The notes under the pieces were generated by a model that worked only from the letters and a program-made list of their open reading frames with translations, was not told the DNA's origin and did no database searches. From Chitinophaga pinensis (GTDB lineage Bacteria > Bacteroidota > Bacteroidia > UKL13-3), in NCBI GenBank assembly GCA_943323675.2, contig CALPIR020000095.1:1-8205 (forward strand): DNA of 8,205 bases. Reading direction: 5' to 3'. The translations under genes were made by a program, and so were the position numbers. Positions within the stretch are counted from its first letter, which is position 1; every line of letters begins with the position of its first letter. Of this stretch, positions 1 to 5,709 are shown piece by piece.

Positions 1-654
1 GCCTTTTTCTCTAGCTTGTTTTAAAAACAACGTTTCTTCAGGTAAATAGATTAAATCGTAAACTAAGTGTAAGTTGGTGATGTAGTTGTATGGTATAGCT
101 GGAAAATCATCAACCAATGGAAACATACCTAGCGGAGTACAGTTAATAATAATTTGATGAGAACGTATGAATGATTTATCTAATTCTTCATACAGCATTC
201 CTTCATCAGCTTTGCGGCTAACTTGCGTGTATTTAATGCCTAATTTATTTAAAACGTAATTTACAGCCTTTGATGCTCCACCTGTACCCAAAACCAATGC
301 ACTTTGATGCCAAGGTTTTAATAAAGGTAAAATGCTTTTTTCGAACCCAAATACATCTGTATTGTAACCAATCAGTTCATTTTGGGTAAATTTTATGGTA
401 TTAACAGCACCTATTTGTTGAGCAACAAGATCAAGGTGATTAAGGAAAGGAATAACTTGTTGCTTGAATGGGATTGTGACATTTAAACCATTTAAATCTA
501 GATGGTTTTTAATTAACTCAGGGAATGTCTCTATGCTTTCTAAGGCAAAGTTTTGATAGATTGCATCAATTCCTTGCTCTGCAAATTTTTGGTTAAAATA
601 ATTTGCCGAGTTACTGTTTTTTAGCGGAAATCCGATTAAGCCATATCGTTGCAT
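1..654 (-). CDS. aroE: Shikimate dehydrogenase (NADP+), C-terminus cut off by window edge
   Basis: Reduces 3-dehydroshikimate to shikimate with NADPH, the fourth step of the shikimate pathway, in the cytoplasm. I translated 218 codons from the ATG at 654 to base 1 without a stop; family members are about 245-290 residues, so only the last part is missing. Visible motifs: N-terminal GLIGFPL with the substrate-binding serines S14 and S16; NVTIPFK (58-64) with the catalytic lysine K64; GAVNT (82-86); GYNTD (96-100) with the catalytic aspartate D100; the glycine-rich NADP loop GTGGASKAV (123-131); NCTPLGM (171-177); and YDLIYLPEET (199-208). The usual His of the N-terminal SHS motif is Asn here (N13). 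The start lies 4 bp after the stop of the upstream choice-of-anchor L/OmpA gene, so translation is probably coupled and the gene sits at or near the end of the minus-strand operon. Confidence 0.95.
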   Translation of the reverse strand, partial: MQRYGLIGFPLKNSNSANYFNQKFAEQGIDAIYQNFALESIETFPELIKNHLDLNGLNVTIPFKQQVIPFLNHLDLVAQQIGAVNTIKFTQNELIGYNTDVFGFEKSILPLLKPWHQSALVLGTGGASKAVNYVLNKLGIKYTQVSRKADEGMLYEELDKSFIRSHQIIINCTPLGMFPLVDDFPAIPYNYITNLHLVYDLIYLPEETLFLKQAREKG

Positions 655-658
655 GTTA

Positions 659-1798
659 TTATTTTGCTTTGCGATAAAAAATTATTTCTACCCTGCGGTT
701 AATTGCTTTGTTTTTATCCGTTTGATTATCTGTAATTGGTTCTGAACTTCCTTTACCAATTGCAATGTATTTTGCGCACCTTAAATCAGCTTGTTCAAAT
801 AACTGCGTTAAATAGCTTGCTCTATTGTATGAAAGCAACTGATTACTATCTGCATTACCCGAATTGTCAGTATGGCCAATAACAACGATACTATCAAATG
901 CAAATCGGCTTAAGCTATCGCATAGTTTTTTAGTTTTCACTAATTCTTTCTGGTTTAACGCATATAAATTACTTCCAAAATTAAATGTATAACTACGTGT
1001 AACGGCTTCATATTTTTTAGGCTTGGTTGATAAACTGCGCAGCGAGTAGGCCTCTAATAAAACACCACTATCATATTCGCAATCCTCTAAATCCACTACC
1101 ATTATTTTTAAACGGTATGGTTTGCCTTTGGCTACGCGAACACCAGCGTACATTGGCTTTAAGAATCCATCAAACTCTAATACGTTGTAATAAGGGCTAG
1201 CAGGAGATGTATTGTCAATGTATAGTTCTGGGAGTTTAAGGTGATTAACATTATTTACGTTAATCATTTTTTTGTTGGGCAATACCGCTAAGTTTTTAGG
1301 TTTTGATTTAACAAACATTGGTTCTAATAACAATTGAAACATATCGTTAAATTCCTTGCCCACAAACTCTGGATATTCTTCGCTACCAAAAACAAATGCG
1401 AAACAAAGGCTATCACTATCAGGAATAAATTCAATTTCTAAAACAGCCCCATCACACTGTGGGGCTTTAGTTATCAAGTCCTCATCAAAAAAGAAATGAT
1501 CGGAGAAGTTGGCCCCTGAATTTGGCCTTGAGTTGTTGCCAGCAATTAGCTCAACACGGCCTGTGCTTAACACAAGTCCTTTACTAAATCCGGTTATGCG
1601 ATTTATATCCGTAAAAGTGCCAATTGCTTCTGAATGGCCCTTGTAGTTTACATTGGTAAGTTGTATGCCATCACCCAAAAAATAATTTTTAACTAACGAT
1701 TGTACCTTATTTACATCACCCATCTCACTCACCTTAATCTGTGCCGACACAGTTAACGTAAACCAGATAAACAATATTAGTATTGGTATTTTTTGCAC
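659..1798 (-). CDS. Secreted choice-of-anchor L domain protein with C-terminal OmpA-like domain
   Basis: A 379-residue exported protein. Residues 1-20 form a signal peptide ending VSAQ, probably cut after A19. Residues about 30-255 match the choice-of-anchor L domain: VQSLVKNYFLGDG (32-44), a TGFSKGLVLSTG block (69-80), the hallmark FGSEEYPEFV (137-146) followed by FND (150-152), and near its end VVDLEDCEYDSGVLLEA (234-250). Residues about 268-377 are an OmpA-like peptidoglycan-binding domain: FNFGS (272-276), GHTDNSGN (308-315), LSYNRA (322-327), GKGSSEP (348-354) and NRRVEI (367-372). D311 and R326 occupy the positions that bind diaminopimelate in OmpA proteins. Choice-of-anchor domains are named for their varied C-terminal anchors; here the anchor appears to be peptidoglycan binding, and no T9SS sorting tail is present. 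This suggests a periplasm-facing or wall-tethered protein. It lies between gatC (40 bp) and aroE (4 bp) in the operon. Its function is unknown. Confidence 0.88.
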   Translation of the reverse strand: MQKIPILILFIWFTLTVSAQIKVSEMGDVNKVQSLVKNYFLGDGIQLTNVNYKGHSEAIGTFTDINRITGFSKGLVLSTGRVELIAGNNSRPNSGANFSDHFFFDEDLITKAPQCDGAVLEIEFIPDSDSLCFAFVFGSEEYPEFVGKEFNDMFQLLLEPMFVKSKPKNLAVLPNKKMINVNNVNHLKLPELYIDNTSPASPYYNVLEFDGFLKPMYAGVRVAKGKPYRLKIMVVDLEDCEYDSGVLLEAYSLRSLSTKPKKYEAVTRSYTFNFGSNLYALNQKELVKTKKLCDSLSRFAFDSIVVIGHTDNSGNADSNQLLSYNRASYLTQLFEQADLRCAKYIAIGKGSSEPITDNQTDKNKAINRRVEIIFYRKAK

Positions 1799-1838
1799 TG
1801 TGTAAAATGTAGCAAACGTTGTTGTAAATTATATGATG

Positions 1839-2129
1839 CTATTTTTCTATAAATTTAGGCACACGGAAATAATCGCTATCCTTTGCAGGGGCATTTTTTA
1901 ATGCTTCCTCTTTGGTAATTGGATGATGAACTTCATCTGCTCGTAAAACATTTACTTCATTAGTCATAAAAATTAATGGTTCAATATGGTCAGTGTTTAG
2001 TTCATTTAACTTCTCTATAAATCCAGTTATTTTACTTAAGTCACCTTTAAGTTTTTCTTTTTCTTCGGCAGTAAACTCCAACTTAGCAAGGTCTGCTAAT
2101 TTATCAATCATTTCATTGTTTATGTCCAT
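1839..2129 (-). CDS. gatC: Asp-tRNA(Asn)/Glu-tRNA(Gln) amidotransferase subunit C
   Basis: GatC is the small subunit of the GatCAB complex, which converts Glu-tRNA(Gln) (and in many bacteria Asp-tRNA(Asn)) to the amidated form; it acts as a belt that stabilises GatA and GatB. The 96-residue length is normal for the family. Visible features: the N-terminal helix with LADLAKLEFTAEEKEKL (11-27), a second helix with ITGFIEKLNEL (34-44), LRADEV (62-67), and the typical C-terminal block APAKDSDYFRVPKFIE (80-95). The ATG at 2129 lies inside the upstream acyltransferase gene, overlapping its last 17 bp in another frame, which suggests coupled translation. gatA and gatB are not in this window, so the complex is encoded at dispersed sites. 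The stop codon is TAG. Confidence 0.95.
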   Translation of the reverse strand: MDINNEMIDKLADLAKLEFTAEEKEKLKGDLSKITGFIEKLNELNTDHIEPLIFMTNEVNVLRADEVHHPITKEEALKNAPAKDSDYFRVPKFIEK

Positions 2130-2865
2130 ACTCTGCTAGTTTATTCGCTATTAAATTGTGCACTTGAAGTTTAAGTGCAGGTATATCATCAATGGTTAAT
2201 CCTTCTGTACTTATGGGTTGATGTACGTATTGAATTACCCTTCCAGGCATAAACCTAAACTTACCATTATCAGGTAATATTTTCCAATTGTTTATTATGG
2301 TAATGGGTAAAATTGCTGTTTGTGTTTCTACAGCTAGTTTAAATGCACCATCTTTAAATTTACCTAATTTTGGTGCATTGCTATGTATTGTTCCTTCAGG
2401 GAAAATAACAATGCTGCGTTTTTCTTTTTTTAATTGCTCAACAGCACGTTGGTATGCCTTGGCTGCATGACGTGGGTTTTTACGATCAACGGCAATATCA
2501 ATGGTTCTGAAAAAAATACCAAAAACGGGTACATGCGCCAATTCTATTTTTGCCATAAAATTAAAATTGATTTTCAATTTTACGGTTAATGTAACTATAT
2601 CTAGTTTGCTGGTGTGATTGGGTGCAATAACGTAGGCCTTGCCTTTGTGTTTAAAACGTTTTTCTTCAATTTGTTTAACAAAAATTGCTCCGCAAAAAAA
2701 CAGCCAATGCCCCCAAACTTTGCGTAATTTATGGCCGTATTTGTACCATCTTGGATTACTTAATGTAATAGCAAAACCAGGGTATAAAACAATAAAGCCA
2801 ATGGCTGTCATCAACCCGAAATAAATGGCTAAAACAAATTTTATGGCTTCAATTATTGATTTCAA
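2113..2865 (-). CDS. PlsC-type 1-acyl-sn-glycerol-3-phosphate acyltransferase
   Basis: Probably transfers an acyl chain to lysophosphatidic acid to make phosphatidic acid, the second acylation of phospholipid synthesis, at the cytoplasmic membrane. The protein is 250 residues, normal for the family. A hydrophobic segment at about 7-34 is a likely membrane anchor. The acyltransferase motif I NHTSKLD (83-89) carries the catalytic H-X4-D pair H84/D89. RTIDIAVDR (120-128) corresponds to the substrate-binding motif II. IFPEGT (154-159) is motif III, and ILPITI (185-190) matches the motif IV region. The ATG at 2865 follows pyrE by 49 bp and the TGA at 2113 overlaps gatC by 17 bp. The acyl acceptor cannot be told from sequence: related Bacteroidota enzymes may acylate other lipids (for example ornithine lipids), so I leave the symbol empty although plsC would be the usual label. 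Confidence 0.9.
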   Translation of the reverse strand: MKSIIEAIKFVLAIYFGLMTAIGFIVLYPGFAITLSNPRWYKYGHKLRKVWGHWLFFCGAIFVKQIEEKRFKHKGKAYVIAPNHTSKLDIVTLTVKLKINFNFMAKIELAHVPVFGIFFRTIDIAVDRKNPRHAAKAYQRAVEQLKKEKRSIVIFPEGTIHSNAPKLGKFKDGAFKLAVETQTAILPITIINNWKILPDNGKFRFMPGRVIQYVHQPISTEGLTIDDIPALKLQVHNLIANKLAEYGHKQ

Positions 2866-2914
2866 CTTGTGTGTTTAGTTAGTAAGGTATAAGTAAAAAG
2901 TTAATCGGTTGATT

Positions 2915-3556
2915 TTAACGTCCCCAAGTGTCTGGATTTTTTCTCCATTCAGCCAAAACGCTCATTTGTTCGGGCTCAATTAGATTTTTGCTTGCAGCAA
3001 CTTCAACCAAAACATTATAATTACTTAATGAGAAGTATGGACACTGGGCTTCATCAAAAGCCAACTTGGCGGCATCAAACCCGTAGGTAAAAATAGATAC
3101 CATACCTAAAACTTCGCAACCAAATTCGCGTAGTGATTGTATGGCTTGTAAACTGCTTTTGCCTGTTGATACCAGGTCTTCAACCACTACTACTTTTTGT
3201 CCAGGTTTAATATCTCCTTCTACTTGTTTGCCCATGCCATGCTTTTTAGCTTCAGAACGAACATAACCAAAGGGCAAATTAACTTCATCAGCTACTAGCG
3301 CTCCTGGGGCTATACCTGCAGTTGCAACACCAATGATGGCTTGAGCTTCTGGAAATTCGCTTTTTACCAATTCGCCCAAAGATGTTTTAATAAAATTGCG
3401 AACATGTGGGTGCGATAACGATAAACGATTATCACTATATATTGGCGATTTCCATCCGCTAGTCCAAGTAAATGGGGCATTAGGACTTAATTTAACCGCG
3501 TTAATTTCTAATAAATATTCCGCTATCTTCGCGGCTGTACTATCAACTTGTTGCAT
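2915..3556 (-). CDS. pyrE: Orotate phosphoribosyltransferase
   Basis: Joins orotate to PRPP to give orotidine 5'-monophosphate in de novo pyrimidine synthesis. The chosen start gives 213 residues, the normal bacterial length. Visible features: SPIYSDNR (37-44), the flexible catalytic-loop region YVRSEAKKHGMGK (98-110) with its lysines, and the PRPP-binding motif VVVVEDLVSTGKSS (122-135) with the ED pair and TGKSS loop. I use the ATG at 3556 (MQQVDSTAAK). An in-frame ATG at 3580 would add only MKILYICV, a stretch that is not family-like, overlaps the opposite-strand NUDIX start and contains the likely promoter -7 box. It heads the five-gene minus-strand operon. Confidence 0.95.
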   Translation of the reverse strand: MQQVDSTAAKIAEYLLEINAVKLSPNAPFTWTSGWKSPIYSDNRLSLSHPHVRNFIKTSLGELVKSEFPEAQAIIGVATAGIAPGALVADEVNLPFGYVRSEAKKHGMGKQVEGDIKPGQKVVVVEDLVSTGKSSLQAIQSLREFGCEVLGMVSIFTYGFDAAKLAFDEAQCPYFSLSNYNVLVEVAASKNLIEPEQMSVLAEWRKNPDTWGR

Positions 3557-3560
3557 CACG

Positions 3561-3568
3561 CAAATGTA
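3561..3568 (-). promoter_or_regulatory. Bacteroidota-type -7 box (TACATTTG) for the pyrE operon
   Basis: On the minus strand these bases read TACATTTG, a full match to the TAnnTTTG -7 element used by the Bacteroidota primary sigma factor. The box ends 4 bp before the pyrE ATG, so transcription would begin at or next to the start codon, giving a leaderless or nearly leaderless mRNA. It also covers the NUDIX start codon (3564-3566) on the other strand. A -33 TTG is not evident at the usual 17-23 bp; only TTT-rich sequence lies there, so the site is tentative. Confidence 0.45.
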
Positions 3569-4166
3569 TAAAATTTTCATTAACGATAAACCTTTCCTGT
3601 TAACATCAACAGATATTAATGATGCACGTTACAAAACATGCGCTAGAGTTACCTACGATCCGAGTAAAACGGCTCATTATTTAAAAGATTGTGAGGCAAA
3701 AAAACACACAGGTTTTGTATTAATTACAGATGACGTGGATTTTGCTTTGGCTGATGTATGCACGCATATGGCAGTTATTGAAGCCGCAGGTGGTGTGGTA
3801 TTTAATAACAAAAACGAAGTATTGCTAATTAAACGTTTGGGCAAATGGGATTTACCTAAAGGTAAAATGGAAGGCGAGGAGTTGCCCGAAGAAAGTGCTG
3901 TACGCGAAGTAATGGAAGAGTGTGGTATTGATGGATTGACTATTTCAGGAAAATTACCATGCACTTACCACGTTTATAAAATGCACAATTTTAATTTTTT
4001 GAAAATTACGTATTGGTATAAAATGCAAACTGATTTTGAGAAGCCACTAACACCTCAAACGGAAGAAAATATTACCGAGGTAAAATGGGTGCCTTGGGAA
4101 AGTATAAACCCTGACACTTTAGATACCTATGTTTCTATTTCGGAGTTACTGAAAGAATTGAAATAA
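3564..4166 (+). CDS. NUDIX hydrolase with an extra N-terminal region
   Basis: Probably cleaves a nucleoside diphosphate linked to another group, releasing the two phosphate-containing products; the substrate cannot be told from sequence. The protein is 200 residues. The NUDIX domain spans about 72-198, with a complete box from G100 to I122 fitting GX5EX7REUXEEXGU (REVMEECGI at 114-122) and the metal-binding glutamates of the REXXEE core. The domain is preceded by a conserved-looking strand EAAGGVVF (73-80) and LGKWDLPKG (92-100). The N-terminal ~70 residues (MYKIFINDKPFLL onward) are not part of the NUDIX fold; such an extension occurs in Bacteroidota homologues and its role is unknown to me. 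I chose ATG 3564 because the frame upstream is antisense to conserved pyrE codons. Only 7 bp separate the start from the pyrE start, so its promoter must lie inside pyrE; TATCTTCG at 3524-3531 (one mismatch to TAnnTTTG) is a candidate. Confidence 0.92.
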   Translation: MYKIFINDKPFLLTSTDINDARYKTCARVTYDPSKTAHYLKDCEAKKHTGFVLITDDVDFALADVCTHMAVIEAAGGVVFNNKNEVLLIKRLGKWDLPKGKMEGEELPEESAVREVMEECGIDGLTISGKLPCTYHVYKMHNFNFLKITYWYKMQTDFEKPLTPQTEENITEVKWVPWESINPDTLDTYVSISELLKELK

Positions 4167-4169
4167 AAT

Positions 4170-4205
4170 ATAAACGCCACTTCAAGCTAATGAAGTGGCG
4201 TTTAT
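4170..4205. terminator. Bidirectional intrinsic terminator between NUDIX and desaturase genes
   Basis: Bases 4170-4184 and 4191-4205 form a perfect 15-bp inverted repeat (left arm ATAAACGCCACTTCA) around a 6-nt loop. The stem has a GC-rich core and an A-rich/T-rich outer end on both strands (AAATAAAAT before it, TTTATTGTAT after its core), so it can terminate transcription in both directions. It lies 3 bp after the NUDIX stop and 20 bp beyond the desaturase stop, exactly where convergent genes meet. Confidence 0.9.
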
Positions 4206-4225
4206 TGTATCGTTATTAATTTATA

Positions 4226-5302
4226 CTAAATGGCTTGGCCAACTTGTTTTAAATGTAAAAAGTGCGACTTAATAGCACTAACTACTGTTGGGAATTCACG
4301 GTAATTTACACCATAATCTTTACATGTTTCAATCACAATTTTATTAATTGCTGGATAATGAACATGGCTAATTTTAGGGAATAAATGATGCTCTACTTGG
4401 AAGTTTAACCCACCTAATATCCAACTCATACTTTTGCTGCGGGTAGCAAAATTAAACGTTGTATTAATTTGGTGTTTAGCCCACTCTGTTTGAATCTTAG
4501 TTTCATTTCCTTCTGGAACAACAAAGTGTGTATCTTCAACGATATGAGCTAATTGAAACACAATAGCAATTACAACACCTGCGGTTGATGCTAAAATTAA
4601 ATAGCCTAGGATAGTAGGTACAATACCCACAAAAAAGAAAGGCAGTACAATAAAAAAGAATACATACAACACCTTAGAAATCCAGAAACTAAAATGCTCA
4701 GGTAAATTCATTTTACGCATTTTGGTATGTTCTGCTATTTTACCAGTAAAGTATTTGTTAAAATCGTTGAAGAATATCCAAAACAAATAGGTTGTGCAAT
4801 ACAAGAACAAGCTGTAGTAATGCTGGAAACGGTGGAACCATTTTTTCTCTTGATCATGGTGAATACGAATGTACGGTTTAACATCAATGTCATCGTCCAT
4901 ACCTTCTACGTTGGTGTAACTGTGGTGGTTTATATTATGTTTTTGACTCCATATGTAAACGTTACCACCCAACACATTTAAGCTAAGACCCATAAAGGTA
5001 TTAACCCATTTGCGTGAAGAGTAACTTCCGTGAGCTCCATCATGCATTACATTGAAGCCAATAGAAGCCATGTTTATGCCAAGTAACATGCAAATAATAA
5101 TACTCACTATGGTAGATTCCGGGGTGAAAAACACCATCCAAATGTAGCCTACTACAAGTGTGGTAAGAAGAATAATTGTTTTCGCATACAGTTTTAAATT
5201 GCCCGATGCTTTTAGGTTGTTCTCATTAAAATAGCTTTCTACTCTCTTCTTTAAATCATTAAAAAAGGCAGGCTCACTGTTGTTAAATTTTATTTTTGAC
5301 AT
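4226..5302 (-). CDS. Membrane fatty acid desaturase (front-end-like, QxxHH third box)
   Basis: A membrane di-iron desaturase that introduces a double bond into an acyl chain attached to CoA or a lipid. The protein is 358 residues. The three histidine boxes are complete: HDGAH (87-91), HNINHH (122-127) and QVEHH (302-306). The Q in the third box is typical of front-end (delta-5/delta-6-like) enzymes. H253 in FQLAH may be a further iron ligand. Hydrophobic segments at about 40-60, 66-84, 165-178, 210-232 and 234-250 fit the usual topology. There is no fused cytochrome b5 domain, so electrons must come from a separate donor. I start at ATG 5302 (MSKIKFNN); the frame reaches only a TTG two codons upstream. 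A promoter and a dyad lie directly upstream, and the bidirectional terminator lies downstream, so it is probably a single-gene unit. Regiospecificity is not assignable; a role in membrane fluidity is likely. Confidence 0.93.
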   Translation of the reverse strand: MSKIKFNNSEPAFFNDLKKRVESYFNENNLKASGNLKLYAKTIILLTTLVVGYIWMVFFTPESTIVSIIICMLLGINMASIGFNVMHDGAHGSYSSRKWVNTFMGLSLNVLGGNVYIWSQKHNINHHSYTNVEGMDDDIDVKPYIRIHHDQEKKWFHRFQHYYSLFLYCTTYLFWIFFNDFNKYFTGKIAEHTKMRKMNLPEHFSFWISKVLYVFFFIVLPFFFVGIVPTILGYLILASTAGVVIAIVFQLAHIVEDTHFVVPEGNETKIQTEWAKHQINTTFNFATRSKSMSWILGGLNFQVEHHLFPKISHVHYPAINKIVIETCKDYGVNYREFPTVVSAIKSHFLHLKQVGQAI

Positions 5303-5308
5303 GTACAA

Positions 5309-5328
5309 TTGTTAAGAATACTTAACAA
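5309..5328. promoter_or_regulatory. 20-bp dyad in the desaturase promoter/leader, candidate operator
   Basis: Perfect 8-bp inverted arms TTGTTAAG (5309-5316) and CTTAACAA (5321-5328) flank a 4-bp AATA spacer. The dyad overlaps the end of the -7 box and the expected transcription start, 6 bp before the desaturase ATG. Its position suits a repressor site; the same sequence in RNA could form a small AT-rich hairpin by the start codon. The cognate regulator is unknown. Confidence 0.5.
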
Positions 5329-5357
5329 ATGTAGCCTTTGACATTTATAAATAGCAA
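5326..5357 (-). promoter_or_regulatory. Bacteroidota-type promoter for the desaturase
   Basis: On the minus strand the -7 box TACATTTG (5326-5333) is a full TAnnTTTG match, with a -33 TTG at 5355-5357. The 21-bp spacer is within the usual 17-23 bp. The predicted start near 5321 gives a leader of roughly 20 nt before ATG 5302. The -7 box is the same 8-mer as that proposed for pyrE. Confidence 0.65.
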
Positions 5358-5405
5358 TACACAAATAAGAATTATGTCACTTAGTTATCTACAATTTATT
5401 AATAG

Positions 5406-5440
5406 TTGTAATAATTCAATTGTATATGACACTATATTTG
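5406..5440 (+). promoter_or_regulatory. Bacteroidota-type promoter for the B12-riboswitch transcript
   Basis: TATATTTG at 5433-5440 is a full match to the TAnnTTTG -7 box. A TTG at 5406-5408 can serve as the -33 element, although the 24-bp spacer is one base longer than usual. The expected transcription start near 5445 coincides with the 5' end of the riboswitch fold, which supports the call. It points away from the desaturase promoter. Confidence 0.65.
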
Positions 5441-5443
5441 CAC

Positions 5444-5611
5444 GCTTAGTTTTGTTTAGCTATTGTTAAACACTTTAGGGAATGCAGTTAGAGTCTGCAA
5501 CAGTGCCCGCTGCTGTGAGTGTATCGAAGGATTTTACGCGTTTTTACCACTGTGATTTTGTGTCATGGGAAGGTTTGTAAAATTTTACACAAGTCAGAAG
5601 ACCTGCTAAGT
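5444..5611 (+). promoter_or_regulatory. Cobalamin (vitamin B12) riboswitch
   Basis: An aptamer that binds adenosyl- or a related cobalamin and usually lowers expression of the downstream gene when B12 is plentiful. Conserved elements occur in order: AGGGAA (5477-5482); a TGCAG/CTGCA stem (5483-5487 with 5495-5499) with an AT-rich loop; CCCGC (5506-5510) followed by TGCTGTGA; CCACTG (5547-5552); GGGAAGG (5567-5573); and the B12 box AAGTCAGAAGACCTGC (5591-5606), one base off the common AGTCAGGAGACCTGC. GCTTAG (5444-5449) can pair with CTAAGT (5606-5611, one G-U) as the closing stem; that end is approximate. It precedes the T9SS-sorted protein gene by about 100 nt, leaving room for an expression platform. 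Confidence 0.93.
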
Positions 5612-5637
5612 AATTTATTGGTTAAACTTTCGGGAAT
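5461..5637 (+). repeat. Near-direct repeat flanking the B12 aptamer core
   Basis: The 5' segment at 5461-5483 (TATTG, TTAAAC, AC, TTT, A, GGGAAT) recurs at 5616-5637 as TATTG, G, TTAAAC, TTT, C, GGGAAT. The first copy contains the aptamer's own GGGAA; the second starts 10 nt after the B12 box. The copies differ by one inserted base, a two-base deletion and one substitution. The second copy's CGGG could pair with CCCG (5506-5509), competing with the first copy, so it may be part of the expression platform. The function is inference; the repeat itself is visible. Confidence 0.6.
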
Positions 5638-5709
5638 AAAGGTGATAACTACATTTTATGCATCAGCATGCCTTGTACTTATCTCTCCGTTTCCATTTAT
5701 TTTTTATTG

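Noticed and set aside
2288..2824. Two plus-strand open frames (2288-2470, 2639-2824)
   Set aside because: Both are antisense to the acyltransferase gene, which has all its catalytic motifs.
3396..3563. Upstream extension of the NUDIX reading frame by 56 codons
   Set aside because: It is antisense to conserved pyrE codons and not NUDIX-like; ATG 3564 starts a plausible protein.
3677..3964. Minus-strand open frame of 95 codons
   Set aside because: It is antisense to the NUDIX domain and has a low-complexity Ser/Thr-rich translation.
4727..4981. Plus-strand open frame of 84 codons
   Set aside because: It is antisense to the desaturase histidine-box region.
5659..5709. Short His-containing frame starting MHQHALYL between riboswitch and gene, a possible leader peptide
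   Set aside because: It runs on out of frame into the T9SS gene, has no ribosome-binding evidence and no known family; chance is likely.
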